This document shows positions 5,719 through 13,558 of a DNA stretch of 14,225 nucleotides, piece after piece; within the stretch, counting starts at the first letter, position 1; every line of letters starts with the position of its first letter. The notes below the pieces were generated by a model. The model made no database searches. It saw only the letters and a list, made by a program, of their open reading frames with translations, and had not been told where the DNA came from. Source of the stretch: Actinomycetales bacterium (GTDB taxonomy: Bacteria; Actinomycetota; Actinomycetes; Actinomycetales; Actinomycetaceae); assembly GCA_022838965.1 (NCBI GenBank), contig JALHDK010000021.1, positions 1 to 14,225 on the forward strand, written 5' to 3'. The translations under genes and the position numbers were made by a program.

Positions 5719-6624
5719 TCAGTGGGGCGCATGGTCCTCCACCAGGTGCAGAGCCGCCTCATACACGTCCGCGTCGTGGTCGTAGATCACCGAGTGGGCC
5801 GCTCCCCGCACGGTGACGTGGGTGCAGCCGCCCGCCCGTGCCGCGGTCACATCCGCACCGGCGCTCCGCGCGAGGTGGTCGATCCACGGTTCCGGGGCGA
5901 CGGCGTCGTACTCGCCCCGCAGGATCGTGACCGGGCAGGGGAGCAGCCGGATGCGCTCCTCGATCGGGTAGTTCATCATGTGCGGGAGGACGGCGAAGAA
6001 CCACTGCAGGCCGGTGGAGAGGTAGGCGGCGATGGCGATCCGCCGGATCGTGGCCGGTTCGTGACGGGACGACTGCAGGAATCGCCAGACCAGCGGCACG
6101 AGCCGGCGCTCCTGGTAGTTCACGGGGGGCCCCACCAGCACCACCCCGGCCTCGTGGGCGATCCGGGCCGTGCGGGAGCCGCTCGCGAGGAGTTCCGTGA
6201 CCACCTGGGCACCCATCGAGTGGCCCACGAACACGGGCCGGTCCAGGGAGAGTTCTCCGACGATGAGGTCGAGGACGGCGGCGAAGCCCGGGATGGTCAG
6301 TGGCCGGAACGGCCGGGGGAGCCGGGCGAAGCCGGGCAGGTCGATGAGGTAGACGTCGCCGGTGCGGGACAGTTCCTCCGCCAGGGGCACGAAATACCGC
6401 GAGGACACGCCGATCCCGTGGACCAGTACGAAGTCGGGGTCCACGGAGTTGTGGCCGAAGGGCGTGGGCAGACCGTGTGGCCCGGGCAGGTAGTGCACGC
6501 GCACCCAGTGGCCGGTCTGCGTCCGCACCACGGTCGACACCATGTGGCCCAGCGGGTCGTCCCGCCGCCAGAACGGCCGGGTGTCGAGTCGCGGGGAGCG
6601 CAGCACGCGCCAGTCGATCGTCAA
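5719..6624 (-). CDS. Alpha/beta hydrolase
   Basis: A 301-residue alpha/beta-fold hydrolase. The oxyanion segment is FVLVHGIGVSS (65-75), the nucleophile elbow GHSMG (134-138, Ser136), and likely acid and base are Asp240 in RGEYDAVAPE and His277 in RGAAHSV. A lid insertion (about 168-225) with PVNYQERRLVPLVWRFLQ is rich in aromatic and basic residues. No signal peptide, so it is probably cytosolic. The start is TTG 6624, set by a GGAGGA ribosome site six bases upstream and a four-base TTGA overlap with the deaminase stop, implying coupled translation. The substrate cannot be inferred; linkage to the deaminase suggests co-expression, not necessarily a shared pathway. Confidence 0.9.
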   Translation of the reverse strand: MTIDWRVLRSPRLDTRPFWRRDDPLGHMVSTVVRTQTGHWVRVHYLPGPHGLPTPFGHNSVDPDFVLVHGIGVSSRYFVPLAEELSRTGDVYLIDLPGFARLPRPFRPLTIPGFAAVLDLIVGELSLDRPVFVGHSMGAQVVTELLASGSRTARIAHEAGVVLVGPPVNYQERRLVPLVWRFLQSSRHEPATIRRIAIAAYLSTGLQWFFAVLPHMMNYPIEERIRLLPCPVTILRGEYDAVAPEPWIDHLARSAGADVTAARAGGCTHVTVRGAAHSVIYDHDADVYEAALHLVEDHAPH

Positions 6625-7643
6625 GGTTCGTCCTCCCTGAGCCAGGCGTCCACGGCAGCGCGCATCCTGACCTTCGACGAAGGGCTGGCGAAGGACGCGT
6701 TGATCGAGTATCTCGCAAGTTGCGCCAGCTCGACGTCCGAGAACCCCTGACGCCGCGCCGCCTCGTACTGGTCCACGAGGCGGGAGTGGAAGAGCAGCGG
6801 GTCATCCGCCCCCAGGGCGAGGACCAGTCCGGCGTCGAAGAGGGGCCGCACCGGCACGGCGTCGAGGCTGGGGTACACCCCGAGGGCGACGTTCGAGGTG
6901 GGGCAAAGCTCGAGGGCGATGCCGTCGGCGGCCAGGCGCGCCATGAGCCGGGGATCCTCGCTCGCCCGCACCCCGTGGCCGAGACGCGTGGGGCCGAGGT
7001 GGGCGACGACGTCGCGCACGTGGTCCGGTCCCAGCAGCTCGCCGCCGTGCGGCACCGCGGGCAGCCCGGCGCGCCGGGCGATCGCGAACGCGGCGGCGAA
7101 ATCGGCGGTGAGGCCGTGCCGCTCGTCGTTGGACAGGCCGAACCCGACCACGGAACCCGGCCCCTCACCGGCGTGGCGGACCGCGAGGCGGGCGAGTGTG
7201 CGGGCATCGAGGGGATGCCTGACACGGGAGGCGGCCACGATGATTCCCACCTCGACGCCGGTCTCCCGACTCGCCAGTCGCGCCTCGTCGAGGATGATCT
7301 CGAGGGCAGGGGTCAGGCCACCCACGTCGCGTGCGTACGAGCTGGGTTCGACCTGCAGCTCCAGTCGCAGCGAGCCCTCGGCGGCGTCGTCGATGGCCGC
7401 CTCCCGCACCACCCGCCGGATCGCCGCCTCGCCGCGCACCACCGCTCGGGCGGCGTCGTACTGCCGCTGGAAGCGGAACCACCCGCGCTGGTCGGCCGGC
7501 ACCCGCAGGGGGTGCGCGTCGGTGATCGACTCCGGGAGCCGGACGTGCCGGGCCCGGGCCAGATCCATCAGGGAGGGTATCCGGAGCGACCCCGTGAAGT
7601 GCAGATGGAGGTGGGCCTTGGGCAGCCGGGCGAGGTCACGCAT
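6621..7643 (-). CDS. add: Adenosine deaminase-like metal-dependent hydrolase
   Basis: A 340-residue TIM-barrel amidohydrolase close to the adenosine deaminase found beside murB and aspC in Streptomyces; expected reaction is adenosine (or a related purine) to inosine plus ammonia, in the cytosol. Metal and catalytic positions are present: His13/His15 in PKAHLHLHFTGS, His199 and Glu202 in VPHGGE, His223 in LGHG, and Asp280/Asp281 in LGADDP. It differs from classical ADA in HFTGS (for HLDG/HLEG), HGGE (for HAGE) and GADDP (for NTDDP), so substrate range could differ. Start ATG 7643 is chosen over ATG 7652 because GGAGG directly abuts the latter but sits nine bases before the former. It is the first gene of a minus-strand unit and divergent from the phosphotransferase. 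Confidence 0.88.
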   Translation of the reverse strand: MRDLARLPKAHLHLHFTGSLRIPSLMDLARARHVRLPESITDAHPLRVPADQRGWFRFQRQYDAARAVVRGEAAIRRVVREAAIDDAAEGSLRLELQVEPSSYARDVGGLTPALEIILDEARLASRETGVEVGIIVAASRVRHPLDARTLARLAVRHAGEGPGSVVGFGLSNDERHGLTADFAAAFAIARRAGLPAVPHGGELLGPDHVRDVVAHLGPTRLGHGVRASEDPRLMARLAADGIALELCPTSNVALGVYPSLDAVPVRPLFDAGLVLALGADDPLLFHSRLVDQYEAARRQGFSDVELAQLARYSINASFASPSSKVRMRAAVDAWLREDEP

Positions 7644-7722
7644 CGTCCCCATCCTCCCGCACGCCGCCGGTCGTCGCATGGCACGGATCACGGCGAGCGG
7701 GCAGCCATGATGAACTAGGTCA

Positions 7723-8922
7723 ATGGAGCCCATGAGCGAGCGTGAGCAGGTCGAGCTGCTCACGGGTCCGGCCGCGGGAGGAATCCTCCATGCCGCGCTC
7801 GGGACCACCGGCGCCGGGATCACCTCGTGGTCGGTCCACTCGCTGCACCACCGGCCGGGGGCCGGGGTCTCGGTGGGATACACCGTCGAGGTCGGCGGGG
7901 AGGCGGGCTCCCGGTACGTGTGCGCCACGACCTCGCGACTCAGCCGGATCGACACGCCCGGCCTAGTCCGCCTCGACCAGCCCGATGGCCGGGTGACCGT
8001 CCACGTCTGGCTCCACCCCCATGATCCGGAACTGCCGGCCCTCCCGCGAGCCTGTGATGCCCTCGCGATGAGCGGGCTGACCGGACGGTCGGTCACCCCG
8101 CAGATGGTCACCTACCGACCGACACGGCGGTGTGTGCTCCGGCTCACCACCGGGCACGGCACCGAGGCCTACGTCAAGGTGGTTCGTCCCAAGGCACAGG
8201 AGGACCTCGTCCGGCGGCACGAACTCCTCATCGGCGCGGGCGTCCCCGTGCCCCGCGTCCTGCGCTCCGAGCCCGGTGGCCTGGTGCTGCTCGCCCCGGC
8301 CACGGGGATCCCCATGGCCAACTTCCTCGCCTCCGGGCTCGCCGATCCCGCAACGACGCTGCGGGCCGCGGTGGCCGTGCTGGACGCGCTGCCGGGCGAG
8401 GTCCTCGAGCTGCGGCGACATCCCAGCTGGGCGGAGCGGGTGGAGCACTACGCGCACGCGGCGGCGACGGCGTTGCCCGAGCACGCGGGTCGCGCGGAGG
8501 CCCTCGCGCGGACAGTCGTCCACACGATGGCGAACTCGGATGCCGGCCCTGTCGTTCCCACCCACGGGGACTACTACGAGGCCAACATCCTGCTCGCCGA
8601 CGCCGGGCAGGTCAGCTCGATTCTCGACGTGGACGCCGTCGGGCCCGGCCACCGGGTCGACGACCTCGCCTGTCTCCTGGGGCACGTGAGCGTGCTGCCT
8701 CACCTCGCGCCCGCGGTGTATCCCCACGTGCCCGCAGTCGTCGGCCGGTGGTGGCACGAGGCGGCGGCGATGGTTGATCCCCGCGCCCTCGCCGCCCGGG
8801 CGGCGGCGGTCACGCTCTCGCTGGTCGCGGGCGCGAAACGTCCCGACGGCGCGTGGCGGGCGGACGCCGTCGGGCGCCTCGCGGAAGCGGAGCGCTGGCT
8901 GGAGCGTGGTCAGTTGGTCTGA
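7723..8922 (+). CDS. Aminoglycoside phosphotransferase-family kinase
   Basis: A 399-residue APH/ChoK-like small-molecule kinase. The catalytic loop is HGDYYEANIL (281-290; Asp283, Asn288), followed by ILDVDAVGPGHRVDDLA, where Asp302 or Asp304 is the metal ligand. A kinase N-lobe strand pair with Lys152 lies in AYVKVVRPK. About 125 residues precede this lobe and contain a second, similar segment (36-72) without the lysine. The substrate is unknown; resistance to aminoglycosides should not be assumed. Start is ATG 7723 or ATG 7732; neither has an ideal ribosome site (GGAG lies three bases before 7732). The 79-base divergent gap to the deaminase start must hold both promoters, but I find no clear -10/-35 pairs. 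Its 3' end overlaps the convergent lipoprotein gene by 13 bases. Confidence 0.85.
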   Translation: MEPMSEREQVELLTGPAAGGILHAALGTTGAGITSWSVHSLHHRPGAGVSVGYTVEVGGEAGSRYVCATTSRLSRIDTPGLVRLDQPDGRVTVHVWLHPHDPELPALPRACDALAMSGLTGRSVTPQMVTYRPTRRCVLRLTTGHGTEAYVKVVRPKAQEDLVRRHELLIGAGVPVPRVLRSEPGGLVLLAPATGIPMANFLASGLADPATTLRAAVAVLDALPGEVLELRRHPSWAERVEHYAHAAATALPEHAGRAEALARTVVHTMANSDAGPVVPTHGDYYEANILLADAGQVSSILDVDAVGPGHRVDDLACLLGHVSVLPHLAPAVYPHVPAVVGRWWHEAAAMVDPRALAARAAAVTLSLVAGAKRPDGAWRADAVGRLAEAERWLERGQLV

Positions 8923-9584
8923 ACGTCCACCACGAGCCGCACAGGGCTGGTGAGCGTGAAAACGCGGAAGGGTTGCCGGTTGTCGTCGACGCCGATGAAG
9001 GCCTGCAGGTGCCCCTCGAAGATGCTGTTCACCACGATCTCCTCGACCCAGTCCGTCCCCTGGGCGTCGTAGGTGGTGGAGGCGAGCACCTTGTCGTACT
9101 CGGACTCCTCCGGGTAGCGGACGCCGGTGACGATGACCTCGAGCGTCTCCTCGCCGTCGACATCGAGTTCGAGCCCGCTCGGGTCCGCGATGGCCGCGTC
9201 GACATACTGCACCCTCCACCCGGGTGTGCCGGAGCCCTCGAAGTCGAACACCACGCGCTCGAAGCCGGTGTGCCGTCCGACCCGGACCCCCACGGGCAGG
9301 AGGTCACCACCGCCGCCGGGGAACGACGGGTCGGCCTGGGGTGCGGCCGACCAGCCGCCTCCATCCGCGGGGGCCGTGGTTTCGCCGGCGGGTGGTGCCG
9401 TCGTCTCCGGCGCCGATGGCAGGGCGGTCGGGGTCTCGCCGGGCGATGCGGAGGTCGGCGAGGGGGTGCTGGTCGGCGACGCGGTGGTCGGCGACGTCGG
9501 CGGGCTGGTCGGGCTGCCACCACCGCCGGAGGCACAGCCGGCGAGGACGAGAGCGGCGAACACTGCGATCACGGGACGCTTCAT
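8910..9584 (-). CDS. Secreted lipoprotein with AMIN-like domain
   Basis: A 224-residue lipoprotein. The signal peptide MKRPVIAVFAALVLAGC has a clear lipobox LAGC with Cys17 as lipidation site, so it should be anchored on the outer face of the membrane. Residues 18-92 form a Ser/Thr/Pro-rich flexible spacer, and 98-224 an AMIN-like beta domain (VGVRVGRHTGFERVVFDF, ending VRLVVDVQTN) known from many actinobacterial envelope proteins; AMIN domains often bind peptidoglycan or wall components, but the actinobacterial type is not characterised. ATG 9584 has GGAGG six bases upstream. It follows the response regulator by 71 bases with a candidate promoter in between, so it may be both co-transcribed with and independently of the two-component genes. 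Confidence 0.88.
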   Translation of the reverse strand: MKRPVIAVFAALVLAGCASGGGGSPTSPPTSPTTASPTSTPSPTSASPGETPTALPSAPETTAPPAGETTAPADGGGWSAAPQADPSFPGGGGDLLPVGVRVGRHTGFERVVFDFEGSGTPGWRVQYVDAAIADPSGLELDVDGEETLEVIVTGVRYPEESEYDKVLASTTYDAQGTDWVEEIVVNSIFEGHLQAFIGVDDNRQPFRVFTLTSPVRLVVDVQTN

Positions 9585-9605
9585 GGGACACCTCCATCCC
9601 TTGTC

Positions 9606-9635
9606 ACGGTAGCCCCGTCGTCCCCGGGCTGCCAA
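9606..9635 (-). promoter_or_regulatory. Candidate promoter for the AMIN-like lipoprotein
   Basis: On the minus strand TTGGCA (9635-9630) is a five-of-six -35 match; after an 18-base spacer comes TACCGT (9611-9606), matching TAnnnT. Transcription would start near 9599, giving a leader of about 15 bases that holds the GGAGG ribosome site. Confidence 0.45.
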
Positions 9636-9655
9636 TGAATCGCGCGGCGGTGTCG

Positions 9656-10321
9656 TCAGCGCGCCACCAGCCGGTATCCCATGCCGCGAACGGTCAGCAG
9701 GCGGTCGGCGCCGATCTTGCGACGGAGATACCGCACGTAGACGTCCACTACGTTGGAGCCGGGGTCGAAGTCGTACCCCCACACCCGCGAGAGCAGCTGC
9801 TCCCGCGACAGCACCTGCTCCGGGTGCCGCAGGAAGGTCTCGAGCAGTGCGAACTCGCGCGCGCTGAGCTCCACGGACCGGCCGGAGGCCGAGGCCTGCC
9901 GCGTCCGCAGGTCCAGGGACAGGTCCCCGTGGGTGAGAGTCGTGATCTCGTCGGGGGCGGCAGGGGGGCGCAGCCGCAGCCGGATGCGAGCCAGCAGCTC
10001 CTCGAAGCGGAAGGGTTTGGGCACGTAGTCGTCGGCGCCACCCTCGAGGCCGGCGACGGTGTCGTCGACCGATGTCCTGGCGGTCAGGATGATCACCGGC
10101 GTCCGCACACCGGCCCCGCGGGTTCGGCGGAGCACCTCGAAGCCGTCCATGTCGGGCAGTCCGATGTCCAGCACCACGAGGTCGTAGCCGCCCGCGACCG
10201 CATGGGCGAGGCCGTCCGCTCCCGTGGAGACCGTCGTCGCCTGATGGCCCGCCGCCCGCAGGCCCTTGGCCACGAACGACGCGATGCCGGGTTCGTCCTC
10301 GATCACAAGGATGGTGGCCAT
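9656..10321 (-). CDS. OmpR/PhoB-family response regulator
   Basis: A 221-residue transcription regulator. The receiver domain (1-115) has the acidic pair Glu8/Asp9, phospho-acceptor Asp52 in VVLDIGLPDMDG, Thr80 and Lys102 in PKPF. The winged-helix domain (about 127-221) carries LSAREFALLETFLRHPEQVLSR and DVYVRYLRRKIG, ending GMGYRLVAR. It should bind direct-repeat DNA as a dimer when phosphorylated by the kinase encoded just upstream. ATG 10321 lies inside the end of the kinase gene (19-base overlap) with GGAGG seven bases ahead. The order kinase-then-regulator is the reverse of the more common actinobacterial arrangement. Targets are unknown; the neighbouring lipoprotein is a reasonable candidate. 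Confidence 0.96.
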   Translation of the reverse strand: MATILVIEDEPGIASFVAKGLRAAGHQATTVSTGADGLAHAVAGGYDLVVLDIGLPDMDGFEVLRRTRGAGVRTPVIILTARTSVDDTVAGLEGGADDYVPKPFRFEELLARIRLRLRPPAAPDEITTLTHGDLSLDLRTRQASASGRSVELSAREFALLETFLRHPEQVLSREQLLSRVWGYDFDPGSNVVDVYVRYLRRKIGADRLLTVRGMGYRLVAR

Positions 10322-11715
10322 TCCTCTGCCTCCGTCGGTAGCACGATGGTGAAGGTGGATCCCGCGCCCTCCCGTGAGTCGAGCTCCACGCGGCCGCCGT
10401 GGGACTGTGCGATGGCGGCCACAATGGGGAGCCCGAGGCCGGCTCCGCTGCGCGAGCGGTCGGCCCGGGCGAAACGGGTGAAGATGCGCTCCCGGTCCGC
10501 GTGCGGCACCCCGACGCCCTCGTCCCGGACCCACAGGCGCAGGGTCCCCCCGGTGAGGTCGCTCCCGATCTCGATCGGACTTCCGGGGTCGGAGAATCTC
10601 ACGGCGTTGGCGGCGAGCTGGAGCCAGGCCTGTGTGAGCCGCTGGGGGTCGGCGTCGACGACGCCGTGTGCCGCCGCCCCGAGCCGCCACTCCCGGTCGC
10701 CGAGGCGCCGCGCGTGCTCGAGGACGTCGGTGGTCAGGTCGTGGACGTCCACCGACTGCCGATGCAGGAAGTCGGGCTGTTCCGCTCGCGCGAGGAGCAC
10801 CAGGTCCTCGGTGAGGCGGTGCATGCGGTCCAGCTCGCCGATCGCGAGGTCCCGGGTCGCCGCGGTCTCCGCCGGGTCGGCCGGGTCCATGAGTTCGAGG
10901 TGACCACGGACGACCGTGATCGGGGTGCGAAGCTCGTGCCCGGCGTCGTCGAGGAGCTGGCGTTGCGAGGCGAACGCCTTCTCGAGGCGGTCGACCATGC
11001 CGTTGAAGGAGCGCGCCAGCTCCGCGAGGTCGTCCGTGCCGCGCACCGGCAGGCGGAGCGACAGGTCGGACTCGCTGATGCGGGTGGAGAGTTCCCGCAG
11101 CTCGCGGACGGGCCGGAGCAACCGGCCGGCAAGGATCCAGCCGAGGACGGAGAGCAGCAGGAGTGCGAGGAAGGCGATCACGGCGTAGCCCCTGACCATG
11201 TCCAGGACCAGCGCCTGCTCTGCCCCCCGGTCGAAGGCGAGCACGAGGGCGCCCCCCGGGGAGTCGCCCACCCTGACGGGGAGCACCGCGAAGCGGTAGG
11301 CGGTGCGGCTCGTGGAGGTCGACGAGATGAACGCGCGGTCCCCTGTCGTCAGGGGGGCGACGAAGTCGATGAACTCGGCGTCGTCCCCGAGCTGCAGCGT
11401 CTCGGTGGCCTGGCGGTAGCGCAGCTCCCCGTTCACGAAGGCGACGATCGCCTCGTTGTCCGCCGGCAGCTCGCTGCCGAGCGCCGCGTAGAGGAGCTGC
11501 TCGGTGGTGGACCAGGGGGCACCGGTCTCGGGGTCGACGGCGGTCTCCGCGAACGCGGCGAACTCGCCGGCCGTGCGCGCGAGCGTGGCGTCGAGGCTGT
11601 CATCCACCCGTTCGTGTTGCACTGCCCAGAGCGCGAGACCGGCGACCGTGAGCGCGAGACCCGCCAGGGCGACGGTGAGCAGCATGATCTGGCCGCGAAC
11701 ATCGAGGCGGGCCAT
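10303..11715 (-). CDS. Membrane sensor histidine kinase
   Basis: A 470-residue sensor kinase. Transmembrane helix 1 is about 10-32, an extracytoplasmic sensor region 33-175 shows no recognisable motif, and helix 2 is 176-196. A HAMP domain follows (197-250), then HisKA with phospho-accepting His260 in DDAGHELRTPITVVRGHLEL, and a HATPase domain with N box around Asn370, G1 box DEGVGVP (398-404), F box and G2 box GAGLGLPIV (424-432). All catalytic boxes look intact. ATG 11715 shares its A with the stop of the upstream small acidic protein gene (TGATG), so translation is coupled. Partner regulator is encoded immediately downstream. The signal sensed cannot be predicted, though the acidic protein may take part. 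Confidence 0.95.
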   Translation of the reverse strand: MARLDVRGQIMLLTVALAGLALTVAGLALWAVQHERVDDSLDATLARTAGEFAAFAETAVDPETGAPWSTTEQLLYAALGSELPADNEAIVAFVNGELRYRQATETLQLGDDAEFIDFVAPLTTGDRAFISSTSTSRTAYRFAVLPVRVGDSPGGALVLAFDRGAEQALVLDMVRGYAVIAFLALLLLSVLGWILAGRLLRPVRELRELSTRISESDLSLRLPVRGTDDLAELARSFNGMVDRLEKAFASQRQLLDDAGHELRTPITVVRGHLELMDPADPAETAATRDLAIGELDRMHRLTEDLVLLARAEQPDFLHRQSVDVHDLTTDVLEHARRLGDREWRLGAAAHGVVDADPQRLTQAWLQLAANAVRFSDPGSPIEIGSDLTGGTLRLWVRDEGVGVPHADRERIFTRFARADRSRSGAGLGLPIVAAIAQSHGGRVELDSREGAGSTFTIVLPTEAEEWPPSL

Positions 11716-11996
11716 CAGTCGTCGTCCCCGGTGTCCGCGGGGTCGTCCCGGTCGTCGTGGTCGTCGTCGTCGGGATCGTCATCGTCGACCTCAATCGGCT
11801 GGTGCGGCACCACCACGACCTCTCCGGACGGGGCGGGGGAGGTTACCGGTGTCCCCTCCGTGGCCGGCTCGGCGGCGATCTCGACGACGACGTCGAGATC
11901 CGTCTCCGGAGGCGGGGGGAGGACCGCAGCCACGACAGACCCCAGGGTCACCAGCCCGAGCCCGAAACCCAGCACGAGTGCAGTCACGCGAGTCAT
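11715..11996 (-). CDS. Small membrane-anchored or secreted Asp-rich protein
   Basis: A 93-residue protein with a hydrophobic N-terminal segment (about 4-26, VTALVLGFGLGLVTLGSVVA), a Pro/Glu/Thr-rich middle and an extreme acidic tail (71-93) in which 16 of 23 residues are Asp. I recognise no family domain. The N-terminus could be an uncleaved anchor or signal peptide, placing the acidic tail outside the cell. It is the first gene of the operon with the histidine kinase, sharing one base with it (TGATG). Small hydrophilic secreted proteins next to kinases are known in actinobacteria, so an accessory role in sensing (for example of cations) is plausible but inferred. ATG 11996 has only GGTGGGG before it; ATG 12005 is an alternative. 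Confidence 0.72.
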   Translation of the reverse strand: MTRVTALVLGFGLGLVTLGSVVAAVLPPPPETDLDVVVEIAAEPATEGTPVTSPAPSGEVVVVPHQPIEVDDDDPDDDDHDDRDDPADTGDDD

Positions 11997-12033
11997 CCCC
12001 ACCATCGTGCAGGACGATGATGAGACAGGCATG

Positions 12034-12053
12034 AGAAAGCGGGCCCTGCCCGC
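12034..12053 (-). terminator. Intrinsic terminator after aspC
   Basis: On the minus strand GCGGGC (12053-12048), loop AGG, GCCCGC (12044-12039), followed by TTTCT. The stem is short but all G/C and followed by a U-run, eight bases past the aspC stop. It separates aspC from the two-component operon. Confidence 0.65.
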
Positions 12054-12060
12054 GGCGGTC

Positions 12061-13257
12061 TCAGGCGAGCAGCTGCTGGATGCGGCTGACGCCTTCCACG
12101 AGATCGTCGTCAGCGAGGGCGTACGAGAGCCGGAGGTACCCGGAGGGGCCGAACGCCTCGCCGGGGACGACCGCGACCTCCACGGCGTCAAGGATGAGGG
12201 TGGCCAGCTCGGCAGAGGTCGTGGGGACCTGACCGCGGATCTCGCGGCCGAGCACGCCCTTCACCGAGGGGTAGGCGTAGAACGCCCCCTTCGGCGTGGG
12301 CACCTCGACGCCGTCGATCTCGCGCAGCATCTCCACCATCGTCCGCCTGCGGCGGTCGAATGCCGTACGCATCATGCCCACCGCGGACAGGTCACCACTC
12401 ACGGCCGCCAGCGCGGCGTGCTGAGCGACGTTGCACACATTCGAGGTGAGGTGCGACTGCAGGTTCGTGGCGGCCTTGATGACGTCACGCGGGCCCGTCA
12501 TCCAGCCGACCCGCCAGCCGGTCATCGCGAAGGTCTTCGCCACGCCATTCATGACGATCGTGGTGTCCGCTAGGTCGGGAACCAGCGTCAGGATGGCGGC
12601 GCTGGGCGTGTCGTCGTAGACCAGGTGCTCGTAGATCTCGTCCGTCAGCACCCAGATGCCGTGCTCGAGGGCCCAGAGGCCGATCTCCCTGAGGGCGTCC
12701 GGACTGTACACCGCCCCGGTGGGGTTCGAGGGGCTGCACACCAGCAGCGCCTTCGTGCGGGGCGTGCGCGCCGCCTCGAGCTGGTCCACGGTGACCAGGT
12801 ACTCCTGGTCCTCGCCTGCGAAGACCTCGACGGGGACACCGCCGGCGAGGCGGATGGCCTCCGGGTAGGTCGTCCAGTAGGGGGCGGGGAGGAGCACCTC
12901 GTCGCCAGGGTCGACCACGGCCGCGAAGGCCTGGTACACGGCCTGCTTGCCACCGTTGGTCACCAGGACGTCCGCGGGCGAGACGGCATAGCCGGCGTCG
13001 CGGGCGGTCTTCGCCGCGATGGCCTCCCGGAGTGCGGGCAGGCCCTGGGCGGGGGAGTAGCGGTGGTTGACCGGGTTCCGGGCGGCGGCGACCGCGGCCT
13101 CGACAATGTAGTCGGGCGTTGGGAAGTCGGGCTCGCCCGCGCCGAAGCCGATCACGGGACGACCCTGCGCCTTCAGTGCCTTGGCCTTGGCATCGACCGC
13201 CAGGGTGGCGGATTCGGCGATGGCGGAGAGACGGGCGGAAACGCGGGTGGTGCTCAC
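12061..13257 (-). CDS. aspC: Aspartate aminotransferase, PLP fold type I
   Basis: A 398-residue cytosolic PLP enzyme, expected to exchange amino groups between aspartate and 2-oxoglutarate. Class I motifs are complete: [11 protein letters not shown] (101-111), PYWTTYPE (126-133), SNPTGAVYS (177-185, Asn178), [10 protein letters not shown] (205-214, Asp206 and Tyr209), the cofactor lysine Lys241 in [16 protein letters not shown], and the carboxylate-binding Arg in GYLRLSYA near the C-terminus. The start is GTG 13257, with GAGGA about seven bases upstream. The location next to tRNA-Trp, secE and nusG matches aspC of Streptomyces. Other substrates such as prephenate are possible in this subfamily (Ib), and sequence alone does not exclude them. 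Confidence 0.95.
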   Translation of the reverse strand: MSTTRVSARLSAIAESATLAVDAKAKALKAQGRPVIGFGAGEPDFPTPDYIVEAAVAAARNPVNHRYSPAQGLPALREAIAAKTARDAGYAVSPADVLVTNGGKQAVYQAFAAVVDPGDEVLLPAPYWTTYPEAIRLAGGVPVEVFAGEDQEYLVTVDQLEAARTPRTKALLVCSPSNPTGAVYSPDALREIGLWALEHGIWVLTDEIYEHLVYDDTPSAAILTLVPDLADTTIVMNGVAKTFAMTGWRVGWMTGPRDVIKAATNLQSHLTSNVCNVAQHAALAAVSGDLSAVGMMRTAFDRRRRTMVEMLREIDGVEVPTPKGAFYAYPSVKGVLGREIRGQVPTTSAELATLILDAVEVAVVPGEAFGPSGYLRLSYALADDDLVEGVSRIQQLLA

Positions 13258-13387
13258 GCGGGCATCCTCGCAGAACGGTGTGGCCGTGAACGGAACGCGC
13301 CACCAGATGGACTTCCCCGTCCCGCCGACCGTACACTCGTGCCGGTGTCCCGAAAGGCACGATGATGGCCCCCGCCCTCCGGTGGGG

Positions 13388-13393
13388 TAAGAT
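13388..13393 (+). promoter_or_regulatory. -10 element of the tRNA-Trp/secE/nusG unit
   Basis: TAAGAT is a good -10 match (five of six to TATAAT). Initiation near 13400 would leave a leader of about 29 bases before tRNA-Trp. The expected -35 position (about 13364-13370) is a poor match. It lies in the divergent gap with aspC. Confidence 0.5.
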
Positions 13394-13428
13394 CATCCGA
13401 GTGCCCCGCCCGGCGGCGGTGGGCATCT

Positions 13429-13501
13429 AGGGCAGTGGCGCAATTGGCAGCGCACCGGTCTCCAAAACCGGCGGTTGTGGGTTCGAGTCCCTCCTGCCCT
13501 G
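13429..13501 (+). tRNA. tRNA-Trp (anticodon CCA)
   Basis: A 73-base tRNA with acceptor arms AGGGCAG (13429-13435) and CTGCCCT (13494-13500), discriminator G13501. The anticodon stem CCGGT/ACCGG encloses CTCCAAA, anticodon CCA at 13462-13464. The T arm reads GTGGG-TTCGAGT-CCCTC with one wobble pair. CCA is not encoded. Position just before secE is conserved across actinobacteria, and the two are often co-transcribed. Confidence 0.98.
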
Positions 13502-13515
13502 CAGGGTGTGAGTGC

Positions 13516-13558
13516 TGCTGCCGGCAGCATCGTCCGGCCGCATCCGCGGTGGGCGGCC
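13516..13558 (+). other. Two hairpins in the tRNA-Trp/secE spacer
   Basis: TGCTG-CCGG-CAGCA (13516-13529) is a perfect palindrome able to form a 5-bp hairpin. GGCCGC (13536-13541) pairs with GCGGCC (13553-13558) across an 11-base loop, followed by a pyrimidine stretch CCTTCCC. They may aid tRNA 3' processing or reduce read-through into secE; the evidence is modest. Confidence 0.35.

Noticed and set aside
7706..7711. CATGAT as a -10 for the phosphotransferase gene
   Set aside because: Distance to the ATG (11 bases) fits neither a leaderless start nor a leader with a ribosome site, and no -35 is visible.
7652..8111. N-terminal extension of the deaminase frame to 8111
   Set aside because: The extra residues are antisense to the phosphotransferase gene and have no homologous pattern; the ribosome site and HxH motif position place the start at 7643.
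7723..8922. Aminoglycoside resistance gene
   Set aside because: The APH fold covers many metabolic kinases; nothing in this sequence or its neighbours points to antibiotic modification.
11718..11790. GTC/GTCGTC-rich tract resembling a trinucleotide microsatellite
   Set aside because: It is the coding sequence of the Asp-rich tail read on the other strand. It is imperfect and codon-phased, so not treated as a separate repeat.
9224..12573. Long plus-strand open frames (9224-10903 and 10399-12573) opposite the lipoprotein, regulator, kinase and aspC genes
   Set aside because: No recognisable domains and biased composition; the minus-strand frames encode complete, motif-bearing proteins.
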